From Azophilus sp965215035 (GTDB lineage: Bacteria > Pseudomonadota > Gammaproteobacteria > Pseudomonadales > Azotimanducaceae), in contig OZ244040.1 in NCBI GenBank assembly GCA_965215035.1, positions 1,550,001 through 1,614,000 on the forward strand: a DNA stretch of 64,000 bases, written 5' to 3'. The notes beneath the pieces are model-generated. The model worked only from the letters and a program-made list of their open reading frames with translations. It searched no databases and was not told where the DNA came from. The position numbers and the translations under genes were made by a program. Below are positions 50,597-58,539 of the stretch, piece after piece; within the stretch, counting starts at the first letter, position 1; every line of letters begins with the position of its first letter.

Positions 50597-51703
50597 TCAC
50601 GCCTGCCCCAGCTTCCACAACGAGGCCAGGTTGTTGCGTTGCATATCCGACGAGCCGCCGACGATGGGCATGCCCAGGAGGTCGCGCACATGGCGTTCGA
50701 TGTCGTAGCCATCGGAGAGCGCATAGGCCCCCATCACCTGCTGGCATGCCAGGGCAATCTCCACGCCCATGTCGGCGCAGAAGAGCTTCGCCATGCTGGT
50801 CTCGACGGCGCAGGGCCGGCGCTGGTCGGCGAGCCAGGCGCTGTGATACAGCAGGTGGCGGCAGGCCTGCAGCTTGGTGCGGGCGGTGACAAGCTTGTGA
50901 CGAATGGCCTGGTGGCGGGCGATGGGCCTGCCGAACTGTACCCGCTCGCCAGCGTAGGTCCAGGCTTCCTCCAGGGCCGCCTGGGCGATGCCGAAGCAGA
51001 CGGCCGATATTTCTATCTTCTCGACATCCAGCGCGTGGCCGGTTAGCTGCCGCCAGCCCTGGTTCCATGTCTGCTCGCCCCCGACGATGGCGGCAAGGGG
51101 CAACTCGACATTGTCGAAGTAGACATCGGAGGAAAGCGTGTAGCGCAGGTTGATGTGTTCAATGGGCTGCATGGATAGCCCTGGCGCGTCTGTGGGCACG
51201 AGCAGAAAAGACAGATTCCGGTAGCGTTCCCCAGCGGGGCCGGAGCGTACCAGGCAGTAGATGTAGTCGGCGAAGTCGGCGCCGGTGCACCAGCGCTTGG
51301 CACCGTTTAGCACTATGGTATTGCCGTGCCGCTCGGCCCGGGTTTCCACGCTGGCGAGGTCGCCGCCCACGTTCGGCTCCGACAACCCATAGGCGAAGCT
51401 GAGCTCGCCCCGGGCCAGGCGCGGCAGTAGCTCGCGCTTCTGTGCCTCGGAGCCGTTCTCAGAGATGTTGATGCCGCCGTAGAAGGCGGTGTGAATGAAG
51501 GGCGCGGCCAGGAATGGGCCGGCGCGGCATAGTTCCTCGATGACGGCCACAGCCGCCAGGATGTCCCGCCCGGTGCCGCCGTAGCGCTCGTCGATGGTGA
51601 GCCCCATGATGCCCAGGTCCGCAAGCCGCCGGTGCAGGTCGCGCGGAAAGGTGTGGTTTCTGTCCCATTCGCGGCGCTTCTCCCGCGGTGCTTCGGTTGC
51701 CAC
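50597..51703 (-). CDS. Acyl-CoA dehydrogenase with missing canonical start
   Basis: The frame from the first GTG gives 368 residues (ATEAPREKRREWDRNHTFPRD). GLTIDERYGGTGRDIL, FAYGLSEPNVGGDLAS and LNGAKRWCTGADFADYIY are the dehydrogenase FAD and substrate signatures; DGYDIERHVRDLL is near the end. Family-like sequence continues in frame upstream (LQTFIDEPEHIGELRRQLRRF) to the stop of the hydratase gene, but only CTG (51766) or ATC (51772) could start there. So it either starts unusually or is N-terminally shortened. It would act with the adjacent enoyl-CoA hydratase. Confidence 0.85.
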   Translation of the reverse strand: MATEAPREKRREWDRNHTFPRDLHRRLADLGIMGLTIDERYGGTGRDILAAVAVIEELCRAGPFLAAPFIHTAFYGGINISENGSEAQKRELLPRLARGELSFAYGLSEPNVGGDLASVETRAERHGNTIVLNGAKRWCTGADFADYIYCLVRSGPAGERYRNLSFLLVPTDAPGLSMQPIEHINLRYTLSSDVYFDNVELPLAAIVGGEQTWNQGWRQLTGHALDVEKIEISAVCFGIAQAALEEAWTYAGERVQFGRPIARHQAIRHKLVTARTKLQACRHLLYHSAWLADQRRPCAVETSMAKLFCADMGVEIALACQQVMGAYALSDGYDIERHVRDLLGMPIVGGSSDMQRNNLASLWKLGQA

Positions 51704-51776
51704 GAAGCGCCGCAGTTGCCGCCGTAGCTCGCCGATGTGTTCGGGCTCGTCGATAAACGTTTGCAGGCTGATGGCG

Positions 51777-52568
51777 CTACTCTCCGGTCAATTCGGGTTT
51801 GCGTTTCTCGATGAAGGCCGCGACGGCCTCCTTGCGGTCCTGGGTCATGTTGGTGAGGATCTCGTAGGCTACGGCCGGGTCGGCCAGCCGGGCGGCAAGT
51901 TCCCGCAGCGGAATGTTGGTGACCGTCTTGGTCCAGCGTACCGCCCAGCGCGGATTGCCGAGAATCTTGCCGGCGATCTCATCCACCTTGGCATCGAGTT
52001 CCGCCGCGGGCACGGCGTAGTTGACCAGCCCGAGGCGGGCCGCTTCGTCGGCGCGCAACAACTCGCCGGTGAGTAACAGCTCCTTGGCTCGGGCGAAACC
52101 GATCAACTGCGGCCAGATAATGGCGCCGCCATCGCCTGCCACCAGGCCGACCTTGATGTGGGGGTCGCCGATCAGCGCGGTGTCCGCGGCGATGATGATG
52201 TCGCTCATCAGCGCGATAGTGGCCCCGAGCCCGGCCGCGGCGCCGTTCAGCCGACAGATCAGCGGTTTTTCTAGGTCGAGCAGCGACGTAACGATGCGCT
52301 TGGCTTCCGGCGCGATGGCCCGGAACTGGCGCGGATCTTCAATCTGCGCCTGAAACCAGGCGGTGTCGCCCCCGGCGCAGAAGGCACGGCCAGCTCCCGT
52401 CAGTACGACCAGGTCGCTGTCATCGTCATCCTGGGCATCCAGAAAAACCCGGGCCAATTCCCGGTGCATCAGGCCGTCCACGGCGTTGACCTTGCCGTTG
52501 TCCAGAGCGATGGTGAGGGTTCGTTGTCGCCGGCTGAGCCGTAGGCGCTGGTAGTCGCTGAAGTCCAT
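51777..52568 (-). CDS. Enoyl-CoA hydratase/isomerase family protein
   Basis: The 263-residue crotonase-fold protein starts MDFSDYQRLRLSRRQRTLTIALDNGKVNAVDG. It carries LTGAGRAFCAGGDTAWF and CRLNGAAAGLGATIALMSD for the oxyanion hole, and VGLVAGDGGAIIWPQLIGFARAKELLLTG. Asp takes the usual position of a catalytic Glu, as in several isomerases. It is upstream of an acyl-CoA dehydrogenase and 50 bp from a nitroreductase-like gene on the same strand. Confidence 0.9.
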   Translation of the reverse strand: MDFSDYQRLRLSRRQRTLTIALDNGKVNAVDGLMHRELARVFLDAQDDDDSDLVVLTGAGRAFCAGGDTAWFQAQIEDPRQFRAIAPEAKRIVTSLLDLEKPLICRLNGAAAGLGATIALMSDIIIAADTALIGDPHIKVGLVAGDGGAIIWPQLIGFARAKELLLTGELLRADEAARLGLVNYAVPAAELDAKVDEIAGKILGNPRWAVRWTKTVTNIPLRELAARLADPAVAYEILTNMTQDRKEAVAAFIEKRKPELTGE

Positions 52569-52618
52569 GGTCGGTGCCTATTTTGGGCGTGTGCCACTTG
52601 CGGGGGCGAGGAGGTCCG

Positions 52619-53275
52619 TCATAGCGGGTTTCCCCAGGTGTCCCGGTAGAACAGGTCGGCGACGGTTCGCCGCTGTATGGGTCCGTAACCACCGGCCACC
52701 GGGTAGCCCATGGGTACCGCGGCGGCGGTATACCAGTCGGCGTGGATATCTAGGAGTTCCCGCACCGCGGGCTCTTCCATGCACAGCAGGGTCGTCAGCA
52801 CGCATCCCACCCCCTCGGCCCGGCAGGCGAGCATCAGGTTCTGCACCGCCGTATACACGGAACCGCCGCCGACAACCGAGGTGCGGTTCTGCCCGGCATC
52901 GGTGATGGCCATCAAGTTGGGGTTGAAGCAAACCATCGCAACAACCGGACAGTCGCCGAAGTGTGCGGCTAGGTGGTCGCCGGCGGCGATGGTGCGTTCT
53001 TCCCGTAGCCGCCGTTCCTCTGGCGCGTCCACAAAGCGTTGCCGATAGCGGGCGGTGAAGTTATTCCAGTGCACGCTGTAGAGTTCGCCCAGCCGCTGTT
53101 TGCGCACCCGATCATGAACCATCAAGATGCGCCAGGGTTGCTGGTTCCCCCCGGTGGGCGCCCAGGCGGCGGCCTGCATAATCCGATTCAGCACATCGTC
53201 GGGGATGGGATCGGGCTTGAGCCGACGGATGGCGCGCTGGGTGCTCATCAACTCGTATAGCGCTTCGGTCGACAT
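52619..53275 (-). CDS. Nitroreductase-family FMN oxidoreductase
   Basis: I choose MSTEALYELMSTQRAIRRLKPDPI as the start (218 residues); the longer frame adds 54 residues unlike the family. The N-terminal motif STQRAIRRLKPDPIPDDVLNRIMQAAAWAPTGGNQQPWRI binds FMN. VGGGSVYTAVQNLMLACRAEGVGCVLTTLL and MGYPVAGGYGPIQRRTVADLF complete the fold. It reduces nitro or quinone-like groups, or an alkene in a degradation pathway. It heads the three-gene acyl-CoA unit 50.6-53.3 kb. Confidence 0.9.
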   Translation of the reverse strand: MSTEALYELMSTQRAIRRLKPDPIPDDVLNRIMQAAAWAPTGGNQQPWRILMVHDRVRKQRLGELYSVHWNNFTARYRQRFVDAPEERRLREERTIAAGDHLAAHFGDCPVVAMVCFNPNLMAITDAGQNRTSVVGGGSVYTAVQNLMLACRAEGVGCVLTTLLCMEEPAVRELLDIHADWYTAAAVPMGYPVAGGYGPIQRRTVADLFYRDTWGNPL

Positions 53276-53466
53276 GCATGGGCTCCCGATCAACGACAGG
53301 GGCAGCCTAGCGTTAATAGCCTTGTGCGGCAATTCCCCCTGCGACGGGGTGCAAGACAGTTCTTCCTTCCGGGTTGGCCTCCGCCCGCGGGTGGTTGCCG
53401 CCCCGAACGTGGCATCTGTGCCACGGAAGACGTACATTTGGTGTGGGCTGGCAGCGTGGAAAACAG

Positions 53467-54483
53467 GTGGAAGGCATCAACCAGGCCCGGGTCACCGAGT
53501 GGCTAGCCCGGCACATTGACGAACTGCAACCGCCTCTGGAGTTCTCCTTGATCGCCGGCGGCCATTCCAATCTCACCTATCGGTTTACCGACCAGGCCGG
53601 CTCCGTATGGGTGTTGCGCCGCCCCCCGCTCGGGCATGTACTGGAGAGTGCCCATGATATGGGCCGCGAACACAGGATCGTATACGGGCTTCGTGATTCG
53701 ACCGTTCCGGTACCGGCCCCGGTGGCCCTTTGCCGAGACTTGGCGGTTAACGACGCGCCCTTCTACGTTATGGCGTTTGTCGACGGCGAAGTATTGCACG
53801 ATGCGGCAGCCGCGGGCCGCTTGAGCGAGGCGGCCCGATTCGCCACGGGCATGCACGCCATAGAGGTGCTCGCCCGGTTGCACCGCTTGGCCCCGGATGC
53901 GGTTGGCCTCGGCGACCTTGGCCGCCGGGAAGCGTATCTGGCGCGTCAGCTCAAACGCTGGAAGCGGCAGTGGCAGGCGACCAAGACCCACGAGATTCCG
54001 GAAATGGAGGAGACCGGGCGCATTCTTGAAGAGACGATGCCGGACCAGGTCGGCTTCGCCATCGTGCACGGCGACTATCGCCTCGGCAACATGATCGTCG
54101 GCGGCGGCCGCGTCCGTGCGGTGCTCGACTGGGAACTCTGCACCCTGGGCGACCCGCTGGCGGATGTCGGCTATCTGCTGAATTCCTGGATTGCTCCCCA
54201 GGAGGAGAGCCCGCCGGTCGCCGCGACGGCGGTTGGCGGTTTTCCCTCGCGCCGGGCGATCGGCGACCGCTACTCGGAATTGACCGGCCGGGATTTGGGG
54301 GGCATCGGCTACTACCGGGCGTTCTCCCATTGGCGGCTTGCGGCCATTGGCCAGGGCGTCTACAAGCGTTACCTAGTTGGCGCTATGGGGGAACGCAGTG
54401 AATTCGACCTTGAGGATTACAGGCAAAGCGTGGCGATGCGCGCCCGGGCAGCACTGGAACTGCTCTCAGGCCCCGCCGACTGA
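53467..54483 (+). CDS. Aminoglycoside phosphotransferase-like (ACAD10/11-type) kinase
   Basis: I start at the GTG at 53467 (338 residues), since the earlier 31 codons look non-coding. The protein kinase-like fold shows IAGGHSNLTYRF, VLRRPPLGHVLESAHDMGREHRI, the catalytic loop FAIVHGDYRLGNMIVGG and VLDWELCTLGDPLADVGYLL. These are the marks of the APH domain in ACAD10/11, which phosphorylate 4-hydroxyacyl-CoA so that it can re-enter beta-oxidation. It is divergent from the nitroreductase/hydratase/dehydrogenase unit, with 191 bp between. Confidence 0.88.
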   Translation: MEGINQARVTEWLARHIDELQPPLEFSLIAGGHSNLTYRFTDQAGSVWVLRRPPLGHVLESAHDMGREHRIVYGLRDSTVPVPAPVALCRDLAVNDAPFYVMAFVDGEVLHDAAAAGRLSEAARFATGMHAIEVLARLHRLAPDAVGLGDLGRREAYLARQLKRWKRQWQATKTHEIPEMEETGRILEETMPDQVGFAIVHGDYRLGNMIVGGGRVRAVLDWELCTLGDPLADVGYLLNSWIAPQEESPPVAATAVGGFPSRRAIGDRYSELTGRDLGGIGYYRAFSHWRLAAIGQGVYKRYLVGAMGERSEFDLEDYRQSVAMRARAALELLSGPAD

Positions 54484-54796
54484 CCCCCGCACTTGCACCG
54501 AATGTGCGTCACGGGGTTCCGTAGCACCCTTTTTGTGGCTGGCCGATCCATAGTCGCCAACAGGTCATTCCGAATGGTCAGGATGCATTTCTCCGCCTGC
54601 TGTGCTGTTGAGCGCCTCTGCATGGGTATCGCCTGGCGACGATATGCAAACTGGCCATAGCGTCTTGGCATCCTCGTCCGCCCAAACCGGCGCCTGAGAC
54701 CGCATTGGCCCCGTTATGATCCGCCGCATGCAGTTGGCGAAGGGAGCGGCAGCGATGCCTGCCGGGACGGGGTTGTGTGAGGCTGTCTGGGGGGAT

Positions 54797-54910
54797 GGAA
54801 AAAAGGCGTGTCAGAAATGGGGGACTTCTGAAAGCAACTTCGCTTCTGGGGGGAAGGACACTTGAAAGGGAGGTTTGCGTCGAAGTTGCGGGCACGCCTT
54901 ATAGCTAATT
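54797..54910 (-). ncRNA. Candidate small RNA 1 (three-way junction, anti-SD loop)
   Basis: On the minus strand a perfect 8-bp outer stem (AAGGCGTG with CACGCCTT) closes a 98-nt region. Inside are a perfect 9-bp stem GCAACTTCG/CGAAGTTGC with a loop holding CCTCCC and CCTTCC, and a 6-bp hairpin TCAGAA/TTCTGA. The outer stem ends in a run of six T, as in an intrinsic terminator. A sigma70-type promoter lies just upstream. The same arrangement recurs at 56366-56492. No ORF is present. Confidence 0.6.
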
Positions 54911-54916
54911 GGGGCG

Positions 54917-54945
54917 ATTATGTACTGGACACGACGGCTCGTCAA
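54917..54945 (-). promoter_or_regulatory. Sigma70 promoter of candidate sRNA 1
   Basis: On the minus strand TTGACG and CATAAT are spaced by 17 bp, close to the consensus. Transcription should begin near 54910, about ten bases before the outer stem. Confidence 0.6.
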
Positions 54946-54964
54946 CCCCTTTCTGTACATTTGT

Positions 54965-55888
54965 TTAGGTTTTGTACGGATTAGTGGTGCTACGCCCCGG
55001 AATCAGTTCCTCCGCCTCCGCCAGCGCCTCTAGGGCGTATTCGAGCTGTAGCCGGCCCTGGGTTACATCGCCATGTAAGCGTTCGTGCAGGGCCGCGGTT
55101 CCGGCCGGAGCTTCATCGGCGTCCTGCCAGGCTAGGCTATACTCCGCGAAGGCGTTCAACCTGCTAATCAAGTCGACTAGGTGCTCTACCGACCGGCTTG
55201 GGTCGTTGGCGTTGGCGGCAATGGCGATGAGCTGCTCGTCGGTGAACCGCCGGGGTGCCGTGCGTGCGGTGCGCAGCGGCAGGTCGATGCCGGACTGGCA
55301 GGCGCGTTCGATCTCCGGCCAGCCCAGTGGCCACTCCAAGGCCATGATACCGCGTTCCAAAACCCGGTTCAGATGCTTCTCGGTGGCAAACTGGTACAGC
55401 GCGACGATGCGTACCTCTGGATAAATTTTCTCAATATTATCAATATGTTGAAAACCAAGCACGGGCAATTGCACAACAACGACATCGAGCCCGACGGGTT
55501 CATTTGGGCAGGATGCAAAGGCATTCATGTTGGCCCAGCGAGCCGCGACCTGCACGGTCGTATCCGACTGGTGCTCCAGAACCAGGAGGTTGGGCCCGAT
55601 CAGGCCGATGCGCGGGCTGAATGCGGTGATTTGTTGGGTGGCGGATATCCGGCGGGCAAGTTGCTCATCCGACAGATCAACAAGGCTGGAAATCGGCTGG
55701 CCTTGATCGATAAGTTGCTTGATGCGCATTAACCGGTCGAGCTGAGCCCGGTTGTAGAAGCGGGTTTTGCCGACGCGATGGGCGGGTGCCAGGCCGTAAC
55801 GGCGATCCCAGGCACGCAAACGCTCCACGGCCACACCGGTTAGGCTGGCTACGGTGCCGATCCGGTAGAGATCTTCCTCAAGCTCCAC
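54965..55888 (-). CDS. MerR-family regulator with degenerate cobalamin-binding-like domain
   Basis: From the GTG at 55888 the protein has 307 residues. It opens LEEDLYRIGTVASLTGVAVERLRAWDRRYG, a MerR winged helix whose recognition part is RAWDRRYGL. The C-terminal half (RIGLIGPNLLVLEHQ to VALYQFATEKHLNRVLERGIMALEWP) has the size and order of the B12-binding-type fold seen in CarH/LitR relatives. The cobalamin-ligating DxHxxG motif is absent. A TTG at 55912 is a possible earlier start, but the promoter would leave only ~5 bases before it. Confidence 0.8.
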   Translation of the reverse strand: MELEEDLYRIGTVASLTGVAVERLRAWDRRYGLAPAHRVGKTRFYNRAQLDRLMRIKQLIDQGQPISSLVDLSDEQLARRISATQQITAFSPRIGLIGPNLLVLEHQSDTTVQVAARWANMNAFASCPNEPVGLDVVVVQLPVLGFQHIDNIEKIYPEVRIVALYQFATEKHLNRVLERGIMALEWPLGWPEIERACQSGIDLPLRTARTAPRRFTDEQLIAIAANANDPSRSVEHLVDLISRLNAFAEYSLAWQDADEAPAGTAALHERLHGDVTQGRLQLEYALEALAEAEELIPGRSTTNPYKT

Positions 55889-55923
55889 GCAGACTCTACT
55901 CGCCCAGTACAAGATGTGGACGG

Positions 55924-55951
55924 ATTCTACAGAATTGCGTCCCCTTGTCTA
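55924..55951 (-). promoter_or_regulatory. Promoter of the MerR-family gene
   Basis: On the minus strand TAGACA and TAGAAT are spaced by 16 bp. The predicted transcript start near 55917 favours the GTG start at 55888. Confidence 0.5.
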
Positions 55952-55954
55952 CCC

Positions 55955-56000
55955 AGGGCGGGATCATCCCGAAGTCGCTCACCAGCCCTTGGCAAATGTC
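55955..56000 (+). repeat. Repeat family C, partial copy
   Basis: GGGATCATCCCGAAGTCGCT followed by CACCAGCCCTTGGCAAA matches the first ~45 bases of the other family C copies. The rest is missing, and the DUF4143 remnant follows. Confidence 0.6.
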
Positions 56001-56056
56001 GAAAATACACGCGAGTTATTTTGACCAGGGTATAAATCAGTCGTGTATCCGCGGTC

Positions 56057-56347
56057 ATGGACATCTCGACACGCTATCTAGCAGGCCAAGTTGGCGAGGA
56101 ACTGCGCTACTTCAGAGACGTTGACCGGCGCGAGGTCGACTTTGTGGTCACCAACAGCCGCCAGCCCGTCCAGTTCGTCGAGTGCAAGCTCGCCGACCAG
56201 GGCATTGATCGGAGCCTGCGCTATTTGAAGAAGCGCTTTCCCCAAGCAGAGGCCGTGCAAATCGCGCTTGCCGGCGTTCGCGACTATCGAACGCCCGAGG
56301 GCATCCGCAGCATGCCCGCGCTGCGCTTCCTGAAAACACTCGTCTAG
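56057..56347 (+). pseudogene. C-terminal remnant of a DUF4143-type AAA ATPase
   Basis: The 96-residue frame reads EELRYFRDVDRREVDFVVTN, then VQFVECKLADQGIDRSLRYL and ends LRFLKTLV. It is the C-terminal nuclease-like segment (the VDFVV...ECK core) of the DUF4143 ATPases, which are normally about 380-400 residues. The AAA domain is gone, and a partial repeat C copy lies ~60 bp upstream. Confidence 0.75.
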
Positions 56348-56365
56348 CGGCCAGTGCCGATGCTC

Positions 56366-56492
56366 AAAAAGAAAGAAGGCGTGGCGACAGACCTTTCGGG
56401 TTCTGTCTTCGCGGTCAAGGGAGGAAGGGGAGAGAGAACCGCGCCACGCCTGTTTAGCGACCGGGGCCGACCTTGCCGGCCCGGGAACGAAG
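56366..56492 (-). ncRNA. Candidate small RNA 2, paralogue of sRNA 1
   Basis: On the minus strand a perfect 10-bp outer stem (AGGCGTGGCG with CGCCACGCCT) is followed by TTCTTTCTTTTT. Inside are CGCGGT/ACCGCG around a pyrimidine loop with CCTTCCTCCC, and GACAGA/TCTGTC closed by a CGAAA loop. A GC-rich hairpin precedes the outer stem. Sequence similarity to sRNA 1 runs past the stem (CACGCCT...TAGC...GGGGC on the plus strand), so the two are related by descent. Confidence 0.6.
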
Positions 56493-56498
56493 CGGCGC

Positions 56499-56526
56499 AT
56501 TGTACGAATTTCGACACACGTATCAA
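56499..56526 (-). promoter_or_regulatory. Sigma70 promoter of candidate sRNA 2
   Basis: On the minus strand TTGATA and TACAAT are spaced by 16 bp. A transcript would start near 56492. Confidence 0.55.
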
Positions 56527-56549
56527 CAAATTTTTTCGGAAAATTTGTT
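56525..56549. promoter_or_regulatory. Perfect AT-rich inverted repeat at the sRNA 2 promoter
   Basis: AACAAATTTT and AAAATTTGTT are separated by five bases and touch the -35 element of sRNA 2. It could be a repressor operator or an UP-like element. The remaining ~420 bp to the ligase gene shows no gene. Confidence 0.5.
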
Positions 56550-56971
56550 TCGTTTCGTTACAGAGCATTTCGTGCCGGTACCAGCGGCTTGCGGCAAGCC
56601 CGTTTGGCGGGTTGGCACGGGCCTCGGGGCCGCCCTGGGGCGGTGCCCGGAGGACGGAAACCGTTATCGGCCAGGCTTGTCCACGCTGTGTCATTGGTCG
56701 AGAGGGAGTCGGTTTTTGTCTCGCCCTGGGGGTCGGTTTCCGATGTGGCTCGACAAGCCAAGCGACCGTACAGCAGCGGGCAAGATTCCGTCGTGGTCAT
56801 GCCGGCCCTTGGTGAACTTTTCCGGCTGGGTATCGAGACAGATGGGTGCCAAGACGGTACCACCTGTCGTGGCACTGGCACAGGGCGCGTGTTTCCATAA
56901 AAATGGCAGGGAACAGGCGTCGCCCGCCGCGCCCAGACCACGGCAGACGACCCGGAGATGACGGAGGCAAC

Positions 56972-58516
56972 ATGCACAACAACCTGGGATGGTTCCTGAC
57001 CAAGCGGGCCTTCCTGACCCCGAATAGGGAAGCCTATGTGGACAGTCACTCGGACTTGCGGCTGACGTTCGCCGAACTGAATGCCAGGAGCAACCGCACA
57101 GCCAATGCCTTTGTAGGGGCGGGTATCAAAAAGGGGGAGCGGGTTGGCCTGCTGCTGATGAATAGCGCCGAATTCATGGAAGCCTACTTCGGGCTCGCGA
57201 AGCTTGGCGCGGTGGTGGTGCCGCTGAACTGGCGGCTGGTGGCCGATGAGCTGGAGTTCATCCTCAAGGACAGCGGTACGACCCGGCTCATCTTCGGGGA
57301 GGAATTCATCGAAACCGTGGCCGCTCTACACAGCCGGGGCGACAAGACGGATATCGGGCAGTGGCTACAGGTCGAAGGCGAAACGGAGGTCGCCTGGTTC
57401 GCCGAGAGCTATGAGGCGTTCCGGGATGCCGTCGCGGCGACGGAACCCGCCATCGGTGCCGCCGACGATGACATGCTCTACATCATGTACACATCGGGCA
57501 CCACCGGTTTGCCGAAAGGCGTGGTTCATACCCACAACACCTCCATTTGGGCGATTCTTACCATCGCCGCAAACACCCACTTCCGCGAGGAAGACCGTTT
57601 TCTGGGAGCGCTTCCCATGTTCCATGTGGGTGCGCTGATTCCCTTCGCCGTCAACGTTTACGGGGGTATCACTTCGGTGGTCATGCGCAGCTTCGCGCCG
57701 TTGTTGGCTTGGCAACTGCTGGAGCGGGAAAAGATCACCACCGCCCTAATGGTGCCGGCCATGTTGAACTTTATGCTGCAGGTTCTGGATTTCGAGCGGT
57801 TCGACTATTCCAGGCTGCGCTGGATCATGACCGGTGCCGCCCCGGTGCCAGTGGCCCTCATCCGGCGGTACATGGAACTCGGCATCAGCGTACGGCAGGT
57901 CTATGGGCTCACGGAATCCTGTGGCCCGGCCTGCCTGATGGATGCGGACGATGCGTTGCGCAAGCCCGATTCAACCGGCAAGCCGTTCTTCCATACGGTG
58001 GTACGGGTAGTGAACGAGGCGGGCGAGGATTGTCCGCCCGGCGAAGCCGGCGAGGTGCTGGTTGGGGGGGCGCATATCATGCGCGAGTACTGGAACCGGC
58101 CCCAGGCGACGGCGGAGACAATCGTCGACGGCTGGCTGCATACGGGGGATGTCGCGATCATGGACGAGGAGGGGTTCGTATCCATTCAGGACCGCATCAA
58201 GGACATGATCATCTCCGGCGGCGAGAACGTCTATCCGGCGGAGGTCGAAGGCGTGCTGATGGCCCATCCCGACATCGTTGAGGCGGCCGTTATCGGCCAG
58301 CCCAGCGAAGCCTGGGGCGAAAGCCCGTTGGCGGTGGTGGTGCGGTCTTCCGAGGCGCTGACGCCGGGGCAGGTGCTTGACTATTGCCAGGGCCGGCTGG
58401 CGCGCTTCAAGCAGCCAAAGGACGTTGTGTTCACGGATGAGATTCCGCGCAATCCCAGCGGCAAGGTTCTTAAGCGCGTGCTGCGTGAACAGTACCCGGG
58501 GCCAGCGGGGGTGTAG
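56972..58516 (+). CDS. AMP-dependent fatty acid/aryl-CoA ligase
   Basis: The 514-residue protein (start MHNNLGWFLTKRAFLTP, ribosome site GGAGG nine bases before) has the ATP loop YTSGTTGLPKGVVHTH (about 173-188) and YGLTESCGPACL. The hinge DGWLHTGDVAIMDEEGFV, IKDMIISGGENVYPAEVE and the catalytic Lys in NPSGKVLKRVLRE complete the ANL superfamily order. It activates an acid to its acyl-CoA via an acyl-AMP, feeding the acyl-CoA enzymes of the window. It is followed 23 bp later by the PhyH gene, an apparent operon. Confidence 0.93.
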   Translation: MHNNLGWFLTKRAFLTPNREAYVDSHSDLRLTFAELNARSNRTANAFVGAGIKKGERVGLLLMNSAEFMEAYFGLAKLGAVVVPLNWRLVADELEFILKDSGTTRLIFGEEFIETVAALHSRGDKTDIGQWLQVEGETEVAWFAESYEAFRDAVAATEPAIGAADDDMLYIMYTSGTTGLPKGVVHTHNTSIWAILTIAANTHFREEDRFLGALPMFHVGALIPFAVNVYGGITSVVMRSFAPLLAWQLLEREKITTALMVPAMLNFMLQVLDFERFDYSRLRWIMTGAAPVPVALIRRYMELGISVRQVYGLTESCGPACLMDADDALRKPDSTGKPFFHTVVRVVNEAGEDCPPGEAGEVLVGGAHIMREYWNRPQATAETIVDGWLHTGDVAIMDEEGFVSIQDRIKDMIISGGENVYPAEVEGVLMAHPDIVEAAVIGQPSEAWGESPLAVVVRSSEALTPGQVLDYCQGRLARFKQPKDVVFTDEIPRNPSGKVLKRVLREQYPGPAGV

Positions 58517-58539
58517 GGGATTCACAAGCGGAAATAGGC

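Noticed and set aside
54803..54900. Reading the structured elements as plus-strand RNAs
   Set aside because: Terminal T-runs and promoters both point to the minus strand; on the plus strand the purine-rich loops lack a promoter and terminator.
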